Positions 8,001-13,175 of a stretch of DNA of 13,175 nt are shown here, piece by piece. This stretch comes from Gammaproteobacteria bacterium (lineage in GTDB: Bacteria > Pseudomonadota > Gammaproteobacteria > SZUA-21), in assembly GCA_003233075.1 (NCBI GenBank), contig QIKQ01000060.1, forward strand, positions 1 to 13,175. Direction: 5' to 3'. The notes below the pieces were generated by a model. The model had not been told where the DNA came from, searched no databases, and saw nothing but the letters and a program-made list of their open reading frames with translations. Made by a program: the position numbers and the translations under genes. Position 1 is the stretch's first letter, and every line of letters starts with the position of its first letter.

Positions 8001-8144
8001 GTGATGATGGTTGCCGGCGAGCTTACTCTTGAGCAGGTAGCTGAAGCTATACATCCACATCCGACTCAAACGGAGATGTTTGGAGAAATGGCGCGACGTC
8101 TATTATCTCGATTACGCCGAAGTCTAAAAGCCAAACGTAAGTAA
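5037..8144 (+). CDS. Fused pyruvate dehydrogenase E2-E3: dihydrolipoamide acetyltransferase plus dihydrolipoamide dehydrogenase
   Basis: One 1035-residue frame carries two normally separate enzymes. The E2 half has two lipoyl domains (about 9-85 and 138-214), roughly 70% identical, with lipoyl lysines Lys50 and Lys179 in ETDKAIMDVEVF. A Ser/Ala-rich linker follows, then a peripheral subunit-binding domain (about 271-304) and the acetyltransferase domain (about 328-529) with His504. The canonical HxxxDG is HRVANG, so the usual Asp is Asn508. A short linker (about 530-542) leads to a complete E3: FAD motif GGGPGG (550-555), redox cysteines Cys582 and Cys587 in CLWRGCIPSK, NAD motif GGGAIG (744-749), second FAD motif GDVVGG (875-880), and the catalytic pair His1008/Glu1013 in HPHPTQTE. 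No in-frame start codon lies in the linker. The C-terminal 18 residues are strongly basic. A hydrophilic insert lies near 669-691. The Shine-Dalgarno is weak (GAG seven bases before ATG). Confidence 0.93.
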   Translation: MSENSKTDPYLVKMPQLSDTMTEGILVSWEKEIGASVSRGDIVATVETDKAIMDVEVFRDGFLSGPMVEIGDTVAVGGTIATIVADESAITNNQASSALSVETGSESNVTELASEPLVTDSGSVNSSDNDVIAPEGVVTMVKMPQLSDTMTEGVVVSWEKSIGDQIKRGDIVAQVETDKAIMDVEVFKDGYLSGPQAQADSVVLVGGLMAYLVESAENVIDQAASSNSNVSPKASSTSSVGSQVAASSSSATAAISPSSSSQPVKRPSGKHVSPYALKLAGQMNIDIHQVSGTGPGGAITSKDVRDGQQQTRATVHAGYETPVPGDGRPMSGMERAVSHSMASSLTMPTFNVTVNAKPDALIKASKAKGVSVTVAIAKACALAMAKHPVMNWAYQPTDKIVERSNVDVGMAVAADGGGLVVPILRNCESESLESLNTSWKDLVGRARKRRLKPEEYANPTFMVSNMGMLGVTYFDAIPTPGTAAILAISSAGAEGMPLTITADHRVANGAEVAMYLNTLKALIQEPDNWIGPTGPAIPAGKWDYDVVVIGGGPGGEDCARDLAAHGVKVALVNDSPFPGGECLWRGCIPSKAWRAAADRIKDRANDARLGVEGTNEATLNWKALEKTRRGVLETRGELALKTDKGVKIKVLHGYAKFVNDHTIFVDQSNLQKDPHHRSGPGSEKSSKTKKGETISFGCSVIATGAPPFVPPIPGVDEGLGNGSVLTSDTVWFLDEAPRRLGVIGGGAIGLEMAQIFQDFGAKVTLLEAQDRILAEVETEIATHLTKILNEEPRLTIHTKAMVKSIKGEPGNVKVAYQDEEGKQRSFSCDYLILATGKRPHLDPLDLDKAGVAVDKGVITANTRSKTSVPHIFAVGDVVGGLMLAHTAGQQGRVAASSILGENLVYNQDKDSGVIFSRPQAAFVGLSLEQAKTKGFDAVEVKMPMSIDAKAMITNETHGMIKIVADKQSHKIIGVHFLADHADTLIGQGVMMVAGELTLEQVAEAIHPHPTQTEMFGEMARRLLSRLRRSLKAKRK

Positions 8145-8164
8145 CATCCTCCAATTATTAATTT

Positions 8165-8197
8165 AATCCAGCAGTGTCTTTGGCACTGCTGGATTTT
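8165..8197 (+). terminator. Rho-independent terminator of the pdh operon
   Basis: AATCCAGCAGTG (8165-8176) and its exact reverse complement (8184-8195) form a 12-bp stem with a 7-base loop, ending in TTTT (8194-8197). It lies 20 bases after the E2-E3 stop codon. It separates the pdh operon from the cyclic-nucleotide-domain gene, which therefore probably has its own promoter or depends on read-through. Confidence 0.9.
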
Positions 8198-8220
8198 GCC
8201 TGTTTGTTAGGATTAGGATT

Positions 8221-8718
8221 ATGTTAGCGAAAAAAAAGCAAGAATCCGACGGTTTAATGTTACTCGGTATGGGAGAAGGTTTTCACAGTGAGCTTTGCAC
8301 TATGTTAGAAAGCGCTGCACTTTTCCGAGACTTTGAACGGCCAGATATCGAGTCATTAGCCAAGTACTCTGGTGCCTATAAAGCAAGTAAAGGTACTAAA
8401 ATATTTACCGAGGGAGAGCGCGGTAGTTTTATGTGTGTTTTGGTCACGGGTCGAATTGAAATAATTAAAGAGCACAAAGATATTTCAACAATTCGAGCGG
8501 GTAAAACGATGGGTGAAATGTCTATTGTTGATGGTATGCCTTATTCGGCAACCGCTGTTGCGGCCGAAGAATGTACCATGGTTTATATTACCAAAGCGAA
8601 TTTCGATAAGTTTGTGAAAATATATCCATCCGCGGCAATTCAATTTTATCAGCAAATTGCTAGACTCATGAGTTTACGTTTACGCCAAACTACTGGCATT
8701 TTATGCGATTATTTGTAG
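8221..8718 (+). CDS. Cyclic-nucleotide-binding-domain protein without the phosphate-binding Arg
   Basis: This 165-residue protein is essentially one cNMP-binding (cupin-like) domain at about 35-155: LFRDFERPDIESLA, the glycine-bearing beta strands IFTEGERGSFMCVLVTGRIEI, the phosphate-binding cassette GEMSIVDGMPYSATAVA (98-114), and a C-terminal helix. No DNA-binding helix-turn-helix or kinase domain follows, so it is not a CRP-type regulator. The cassette normally carries Arg to hold the cyclic phosphate (PRSAT). Here that position is Tyr108, so canonical cAMP binding is doubtful. The start is supported by AGGA at 8209-8212, eight bases upstream; a second AGGATT follows in tandem but is too close to ATG. 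The gene overlaps the downstream membrane-protein gene by 16 bases, which suggests the two are translated together and may act together. Confidence 0.85.
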   Translation: MLAKKKQESDGLMLLGMGEGFHSELCTMLESAALFRDFERPDIESLAKYSGAYKASKGTKIFTEGERGSFMCVLVTGRIEIIKEHKDISTIRAGKTMGEMSIVDGMPYSATAVAAEECTMVYITKANFDKFVKIYPSAAIQFYQQIARLMSLRLRQTTGILCDYL

Positions 8719-9212
8719 GCAAACATCGTAGAAATACTGAAATGAGTCCAGTCGCAAAAACAGCGATATACTTAGCTCTTTTTATTTTTAATTTATTATT
8801 AATTGTGATTTGTAAAACGCCAGAATTTGCTGACTATCTAGTTTTTTCATTAAGTTTTATTCTATTTCCTTTATTAGTGTTATCACTTCTAGACGATTTA
8901 CCCTCACTTCGAAAAAATATTCGATTAATGAATTTGCCTGAAAAATCACCAACAAGAACTCTGCTGACGATTCATAATATTCTTTTAGGATTGTTGTCGC
9001 TGCTTATTGGTTTGAGTATTGTCGCGTGGGTATTGTATAATAGTTTTATCGAACTAGATGCTAGTTACTCGGGGCCTGATGTGATTACTTCGTTTTCGAG
9101 CTTCGGTATAGGTTTACCAATGATCTATTTTGGTTGGCGTTGGCTAAGACAGGCTTTAGCTGTGCATGAATCACTTAAACAAGCAAAAAAAGATATCGTT
9201 GACGATAAATAA
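8703..9212 (+). CDS. Predicted four-helix inner-membrane protein, unknown function
   Basis: This family was not recognised. The 169 residues show four likely membrane segments at about 18-37, 44-63, 90-112 and 131-147. A charged loop lies at about 64-89 (DDLPSLRKNIRL), and the Lys/Asp-rich tail (160-169) is probably cytoplasmic. The start used here overlaps the preceding gene by 16 bases. An alternative Met14 at 8742 would remove the overlap and the basic leader MRLFVGKHRRNTE. Neither start has a clear Shine-Dalgarno, so the call rests on the overlap being compatible with translational coupling. The arrangement suggests that the cyclic-nucleotide-domain protein is a cytoplasmic partner of this membrane protein, but that is inference. 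Confidence 0.7.
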   Translation: MRLFVGKHRRNTEMSPVAKTAIYLALFIFNLLLIVICKTPEFADYLVFSLSFILFPLLVLSLLDDLPSLRKNIRLMNLPEKSPTRTLLTIHNILLGLLSLLIGLSIVAWVLYNSFIELDASYSGPDVITSFSSFGIGLPMIYFGWRWLRQALAVHESLKQAKKDIVDDK

Positions 9213-9363
9213 TTTCTACACTATCTAATTGCCAGTATGGTGATAAAGAATTATTCTCGATTTTTTTAAAATCAATATAATTTAACACTGCTGTCCCGCT
9301 AACTTTAGTCTTATTTCACGAAACATAGTCATTTGAGGTTATAACGGAAGAATGGGTGAGGGT

Positions 9364-9422
9364 GACATGAAACTGGAAAATGATCGTCTTTGCGAAGCGG
9401 CGTACGCCGCTGAAGCAATCTC
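9364..9422 (+). repeat. Left arm of the internal inverted repeat, with a REP-like hairpin unit
   Basis: The inner 40 bases (9383-9422) run from ATCGTCTTTGC to GAAGCAATCTC. They resemble the widespread family of bacterial palindromic repeats with the pattern CGTCATTGCGA...GAAGCAATC (recalled from general knowledge, not searched). Their centre is a perfect 16-bp palindrome, AGCGGCGTACGCCGCT. The arm pairs with 9469-9527 at 47 of 59 positions. Confidence 0.75.
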
Positions 9423-9468
9423 CTAATCATTATCACCATTTTTGTTTTAAAAATATCACTAAATTGTC

Positions 9469-9527
9469 GAGATTGCTTCAGCGACTAGAGTCGCTTTGCA
9501 AAGACGATAAATTCTTAGTTTCATGTC
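9469..9527 (-). repeat. Right arm of the internal inverted repeat, with a REP-like hairpin unit
   Basis: This is the reverse-complement partner of 9364-9422; the inner 40 bases match at 33 of 40. Most differences fall in the hairpin centre. Here AGCGACT and AGTCGCT pair around AG, instead of the GC-rich perfect palindrome of the left arm. Each arm therefore keeps its own hairpin although the sequence differs. Confidence 0.75.
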
Positions 9528-9638
9528 TCGTACTAAAACAAACTCAATATAGCTCACTATTTATGTATATTAGTAAATTTGATAAAAGTTAACAGGGCAG
9601 CAGTGATAATTTAACTCTATGCAATCCGCTTGAAATAT

Positions 9639-9644
9639 TATAAT
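9639..9644 (+). promoter_or_regulatory. Candidate -10 box of the GFA-family gene
   Basis: A perfect TATAAT lies 57 bases before the chosen start codon and just outside the target duplication of the foldback element. No good -35 hexamer lies 16-18 bases upstream, so this is a weak call. If correct, the element inserted immediately upstream of this promoter. Confidence 0.3.
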
Positions 9645-9690
9645 CTCAATTCATTGCTGTAAAGGCATTGACGAAGTAAAATATGAGATT

Positions 9691-9694
9691 GGAG
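9691..9694 (+). promoter_or_regulatory. Shine-Dalgarno that decides the start of the GFA-family gene
   Basis: GGAG lies six bases before ATG at 9701. An in-frame ATG at 9683 has no ribosome binding site and would place GGAG inside the coding region, so 9701 is preferred. Confidence 0.75.
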
Positions 9695-9700
9695 AAAGAA

Positions 9701-10105
9701 ATGTATAAGGGTTCGTGTTTATGTGGTCAAATTTGTTTTGAAATCACTTCTTCTATTAATAATATAGTTTATTGTCATTGCTCAAAATGTCGAAAAGCGC
9801 AGGGCAGCGCTTTTGCGACAAATGGAATAGTCGATGCGAAAGCATTTAATATTTCTCAAGGCGAGTCTGAGCTTACAGCTTATAAATCTAATGCCGAGCA
9901 AACCAAATATTTTTGTAAACATTGTGGCTCGCCAATTATGAGTAAATCATCTACAAAAATCGATCAAGTTAGAATTCGTTTAGGCACAATTGAATCTGAT
10001 ATAACGGAGCGTCCAGTGGCGCATATATTTGTGGACTCAAAAGCAAGCTGGGAGGATATTAATGATGATCTTCCGCATTATAAAACCTATGAGCCGAATC
10101 GATAA
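9701..10105 (+). CDS. GFA/CENP-V family zinc-binding protein
   Basis: This 134-residue protein has the full cysteine pattern of the GFA (glutathione-dependent formaldehyde-activating) fold. Cys6 and Cys8 are in GSCLCG, Cys25, Cys27 and Cys30 in YCHCSKCRK, and Cys72 and Cys75 in YFCKHCGSP. These residues bind two zinc ions in family members. The named activity comes from one characterised member, and many relatives have no known substrate, so only the fold is asserted. Length is normal for a single-domain member. The gene stands alone between the foldback element and a convergent gene, so context gives no further clue. It was probably transcribed from a promoter near 9640. Confidence 0.88.
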   Translation: MYKGSCLCGQICFEITSSINNIVYCHCSKCRKAQGSAFATNGIVDAKAFNISQGESELTAYKSNAEQTKYFCKHCGSPIMSKSSTKIDQVRIRLGTIESDITERPVAHIFVDSKASWEDINDDLPHYKTYEPNR

Positions 10106-10109
10106 TTAT

Positions 10110-10151
10110 TCGGGCGTCGTCTAAGATTATTTTCTTAGAACTGACGCCCGA
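10110..10151. terminator. Probable bidirectional hairpin terminator between convergent genes
   Basis: TCGGGCGTC (10110-10118) pairs perfectly with GACGCCCGA (10143-10151). Inside it, CTAAGA (10121-10126) pairs with TCTTAG (10133-10138), giving a long hairpin with a small internal bulge. It lies five bases after one stop codon and 27 bases from the convergent one, so it could serve both genes. Neither flank has a strong T-run, which weakens the call. Confidence 0.6.
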
Positions 10152-10178
10152 TAAAATATTTAAATGATTATTCTGATT

Positions 10179-13175
10179 TTACTCTTTAATAATCTCGTTC
10201 CAAACCGACAAATCACCTTTACGTCGGGAGAAACTTATGACTTTATGTTTAATTGATTGATTATTTTTGCCAAGATTGCGATAAACAGTCAGTAACATAT
10301 CAGTCTGACTTTTTTTCTTATTGCTTAGGTTTTGCCAATAATTAACTGACAAATTATATTCACCGCGTACTGTTTTGTTTATTTTGTAGATATGCGGGCC
10401 ATAGCTGCTCCTCCAGCTGGCGGAAATAAATTTGTTTTTTCGACGTCGAAATTCTAATGTCTCTAAATTCGGTTCTTCTACTTTTAAACTTACACGGGTA
10501 CCATCGGTATTCCATTCGATACTGAACATAAGCTCGGGTTGCACGACTTCTGACCGAACTATTTTGTAGGCTTCGGCTTGCACTACTGTCATTAATGTTG
10601 GATTAAGATCAGTCTTGCTCAGTTTTTGGATTAAGGACGAGTATTCAATTTTAGCAAGGGTAATAAATGAATTAACATTTTGATCCCATTTGGTTTGCAA
10701 TACGAATTGATAATAGAGGAATGCCAATTCAAGCTGGTTATATTTGACGGCAAGGCGTGCTAAGGCCAAATAGGCTTGAGGTTCATAGGGTTTACGTTCA
10801 ATCATTTTTTTAAGTATAAAATAAGCGTCACGATCAAATTCATCGCTTAATAAATGATAGCTGACTTTGCGTAATACATTGCTTTTACCTGGTTCTAGTT
10901 CGACTAAGTTACTTAATGCGACTAGCGCTTTTGCACGTTGTTTTTTACGAATTCGTTTTTTGTATTCTTTTAGAAAACGCTTGCTGTAATTCGTTTCCTT
11001 TTTAAGAGCTCGCGCATAAAAATTATAAAAACTAGATTTTTTCTTATGCGTGTAGTTTGGTGTTTTTGACTGAATAAATTGCGGAATAAATTTTCGTTCG
11101 GGAAGGCTATCAATTATTTTTATATACTGCCTGTTTGGCGTAAAATTTACTCCAGCCGTATTACTTAACTGTGTTATCCAGGTCTTAAAAGCGATTTTTT
11201 CAGAGTATCTATTTTTGTTATGAGTGGCGATCAACTTATTGATAATTTGGCGGGCTTTATTAATCCGTATAAATTTTCGAATAACTAATGTTTTTTTATT
11301 GATATTAAAGCGCTTATAGTCAGCTCTAGATTCGAGCATTAATAAGGTCGCATTCTTACCTACAATGCGGAAATGCAAGGCGTATTTTTGCACTGTGCGG
11401 TTAATGGCTGATTGCTGTAAAGACTCCATTTGTCGCACTGCGATTTGGCCAAAGCCACGAATTGCCAACGGCGAACGTATTAGTTTATCAATTCTAATTT
11501 TTTGTACCTTTACTTGGTTTCCGTTGGATAACCACAAGCGAACGTGACTATTAGCTTTTAGTTTGCCTCGACCAGCAATAATTATTCTCTGATTTGGGTA
11601 GAGTTGTTTAGGGCGGCCACGAACAATAATGTCCCGCATACCGGGCACAGTAATTTTATTTAATTTCCAGGCTTTAAATAGAAATGCTTGCGCTGCTCGT
11701 TCAAGTTGATTTTCACTATTGACTGAATAGTACGCCCCCCCCGTAAAATTGGCTAAACGTGTTAACAGGGATGCGTTAACACCTGATTGTATGGTGCTGT
11801 AGACAAACAAGCGATTGCCGTCTAATTGTTTCTTTAAAAGACGTACAATCGAATTATGATTAGATTGACCCCAAGTGATCGCTCCATCGCTGATCATGAA
11901 TAAATTTTTATTATTCGTGTTTAATGCTGCGACTGATGGTCTGGATGCTTCGCGTAGTGCGCGTTCTATATCGGTCGCGCCTTCAAGAACGAGTGAATTT
12001 AAAAATATTTTAAGTTCAGTACGATTTAGCGCAGTATTTTCCACAAATTGTTTTCGCCACCAGTGTTGACGTACATTAAAAGTCATTACAGCAAAACGTT
12101 TTAGTTGAGATTCATTTTTACTAAGTAGTTTTAAAAGCAATTTAACGCTGCGGTTGAAATTAATGCCATTGCTACTTAAAGAAGTATCAAGCAGAAAAAC
12201 GGCATTAGGACTAATGTGTTTATATTTCTCACGAGGTAGTTTTACAATTAGTCGACTCGTAAAATAGGGTCCTGTGTGATCGTCTCCTGTAAGCGCGACT
12301 GTAGTAGGTTTTCCAAGCGTCAGCCGATATAAGGATTTTTTGGCTTGTTTAAATTGAAAATAAATTCGTTTTGAACTTGACTGATTGGATTCCATATTGT
12401 TGATACTAATATTTGAATTGCCTTTTTTAGCAATATTAAATTCAAGCGAACGTTTTTCCGATTGTTTAGGTAAAATGAAATCTAAATGCAAACCCGCGGC
12501 AGACTCCGTTAAGTCTACATCATAGCTGATAGTGATTTTATGCAGGGTTTTGGCTTCAAGTGGATAGACGCGACCATTAAACACACCAGCGCCGGTCCAT
12601 TCTAATAAAGCAGGGTCGATACGGCGACGAACTGTAGTGGCAAAAGCACGAGCAGCTTGGGTTTGAGGAACCATGATCGCTGATTTCATGTTTGAAACTT
12701 TAATGTATTTTCTTTTTTGCTTGTCTAGTTTCGATAAGCGTTTAATTTCAGTTTTAGAATAGTGTGAACCAAAAGGTTCATTATTGCGAGTAAATTGGTA
12801 ATACTCTTGTCCGAAGGCTAGTGAATGCGGTGATGCCCCATTAGGTAGGCGTAGTTTAAACGTGCCTTCGAGACGCTTATGATGATGATTATAAAAGCTG
12901 TAATCTAAAGAAACGCGTGCCTTGAAGCCATCTACTTTGACGCGAGCTTTTACCGCTTGTAGCTTTAAAAATGATTTTTTCCCTACGGCCAAACGAACTC
13001 TATTCATTTTTAAATTTGAAGGTTTCCAGGTAAGTTGTTTTGGGTTTAGCTTACCAGTTTTGCTTTTACCCCTGTGTTGAACTTCCGGTTTATTTGCAGG
13101 TATGTTGGCGAGGGCTTCACTTGACCATGGCCTTAATTCTCTTTGATTGCTAGTTTGCTGCGCGGAGCAAGCTGC
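10179..13175 (-). CDS. VIT and von Willebrand A domain protein with TPR-like and DUF2135-like C-terminus; 5' end beyond the window
   Basis: The frame is open from the stop at 10179 to the right edge, at least 998 residues. An ATG at 13005-13007 has no Shine-Dalgarno, and no ATG, GTG or TTG occurs in the 56 codons before it, so the true start lies outside. Numbering below is from that internal Met. A VIT domain (about 5-165) shows LEGTFKLRLPNGASP and RIDPALLEWTGAGVFNGRVYPL. A VWA domain (about 266-445) has an intact metal site: DTSLS (274-278), Thr345 and Asp374. Helical, TPR-like repeats lie at about 690-800. A DUF2135-like beta domain (about 826-925) has IEWNTDGTRV and SSYGPHIYKI. The most upstream visible residues are AACSAQQ, which could be the end of a lipobox. 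Such proteins are usually envelope or secreted adhesion-type proteins of unknown role. Confidence 0.88.
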   Translation of the reverse strand, partial: AACSAQQTSNQRELRPWSSEALANIPANKPEVQHRGKSKTGKLNPKQLTWKPSNLKMNRVRLAVGKKSFLKLQAVKARVKVDGFKARVSLDYSFYNHHHKRLEGTFKLRLPNGASPHSLAFGQEYYQFTRNNEPFGSHYSKTEIKRLSKLDKQKRKYIKVSNMKSAIMVPQTQAARAFATTVRRRIDPALLEWTGAGVFNGRVYPLEAKTLHKITISYDVDLTESAAGLHLDFILPKQSEKRSLEFNIAKKGNSNISINNMESNQSSSKRIYFQFKQAKKSLYRLTLGKPTTVALTGDDHTGPYFTSRLIVKLPREKYKHISPNAVFLLDTSLSSNGINFNRSVKLLLKLLSKNESQLKRFAVMTFNVRQHWWRKQFVENTALNRTELKIFLNSLVLEGATDIERALREASRPSVAALNTNNKNLFMISDGAITWGQSNHNSIVRLLKKQLDGNRLFVYSTIQSGVNASLLTRLANFTGGAYYSVNSENQLERAAQAFLFKAWKLNKITVPGMRDIIVRGRPKQLYPNQRIIIAGRGKLKANSHVRLWLSNGNQVKVQKIRIDKLIRSPLAIRGFGQIAVRQMESLQQSAINRTVQKYALHFRIVGKNATLLMLESRADYKRFNINKKTLVIRKFIRINKARQIINKLIATHNKNRYSEKIAFKTWITQLSNTAGVNFTPNRQYIKIIDSLPERKFIPQFIQSKTPNYTHKKKSSFYNFYARALKKETNYSKRFLKEYKKRIRKKQRAKALVALSNLVELEPGKSNVLRKVSYHLLSDEFDRDAYFILKKMIERKPYEPQAYLALARLAVKYNQLELAFLYYQFVLQTKWDQNVNSFITLAKIEYSSLIQKLSKTDLNPTLMTVVQAEAYKIVRSEVVQPELMFSIEWNTDGTRVSLKVEEPNLETLEFRRRKNKFISASWRSSYGPHIYKINKTVRGEYNLSVNYWQNLSNKKKSQTDMLLTVYRNLGKNNQSIKHKVISFSRRKGDLSVWNEIIKE

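Larger units (their letters stand above)
9286..9605. mobile_element. 320-bp foldback MITE-like element with 9-bp target duplication
   Basis: The ends are 21-bp inverted repeats (9286-9306 and 9585-9605, 18 of 21 matching) that start CACTGCTG and end CTAACTTT or TTAACTTT when read inward. A perfect 9-bp direct repeat ATAATTTAA lies immediately outside each end (9277-9285 and 9606-9614), as expected for a target-site duplication. Inside, two 59-bp inverted arms (9364-9422 and 9469-9527) lie exactly 78 bases from each outer end, so the whole element is a large imperfect palindrome around a 46-base centre. There is no transposase gene. A frame open across 9380-9592 falls entirely within the arms and is not a gene. 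Terminal repeats of this length with a 9-bp duplication fit an IS4-like parent, but the parent was not identified. Confidence 0.85.

Noticed and set aside
9380..9592. Open frame of 70 codons inside the foldback element
   Set aside because: It lies wholly in the inverted-repeat arms, lacks a ribosome binding site and resembles no family, so it is a by-product of the repeat.
9683..9700. Upstream ATG as start of the GFA-family gene
   Set aside because: It has no Shine-Dalgarno, whereas GGAG at 9691-9694 is correctly placed for ATG at 9701, and the family domain begins right after that Met.
11365..12069. Short forward-strand open frames opposite the VIT/VWA gene
   Set aside because: They lie antisense to a clear protein-coding gene, have no ribosome binding sites and show no recognisable motifs.

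Overview
The window looks like a chromosomal segment of an AT-rich gammaproteobacterium. The basis is the class II PyrC, the TraB/GumN protein, the GFA-family protein and the general gene style; no genus can be named from the sequence. No rRNA, tRNA, CRISPR array or complete insertion sequence was found. The central block is a pyruvate dehydrogenase operon. It is flanked by housekeeping or envelope-type genes and two small non-coding mobile elements.

Layout. At 1-246 lies a leader that holds one copy of a transposon-like terminal repeat (69-89). At 247-1302 (+) is a membrane-anchored TraB/GumN protein, convergent with pyrC (1451-2485, -). A 152-bp MITE-like element (1301-1452) sits exactly between them and supplies the last two bases of both stop codons. 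At 2486-2956 is an AT-rich divergent intergenic region with candidate promoters, including one with an inverted repeat between its -35 and -10 boxes. At 2957-8144 (+) are pdhA, pdhB and one 1035-codon gene that fuses E2 (two lipoyl domains, a subunit-binding domain and a catalytic domain) to a complete E3. A strong rho-independent terminator follows (8165-8197). At 8221-9212 (+) a cyclic-nucleotide-binding-domain protein overlaps a four-helix membrane protein. At 9286-9605 is a 320-bp foldback MITE-like element with 9-bp target duplications, and it contains two inverted REP-like hairpin repeats. At 9701-10105 (+) is a GFA-family zinc protein. At 10179-13175 (-) is a large VIT/VWA protein with a DUF2135-like C-terminus. 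Its reading frame runs off the right edge of the window.

How the genes work together. PdhA and PdhB form the thiamine-diphosphate E1. The fused third gene would supply acetyl transfer and lipoamide reoxidation in one chain, so the three genes encode a whole complex converting pyruvate to acetyl-CoA. The E1 alpha and lipoyl sequences resemble the cyanobacterial/plastid type more than the enterobacterial AceE type. The remaining genes have no evident functional link to it.

The observations most worth attention are the E2-E3 fusion, with an Asn where the E2 active site usually has Asp; the MITE that preserved both stop codons on insertion, with a reconstructible empty site; and the foldback element with nested, covarying hairpins.
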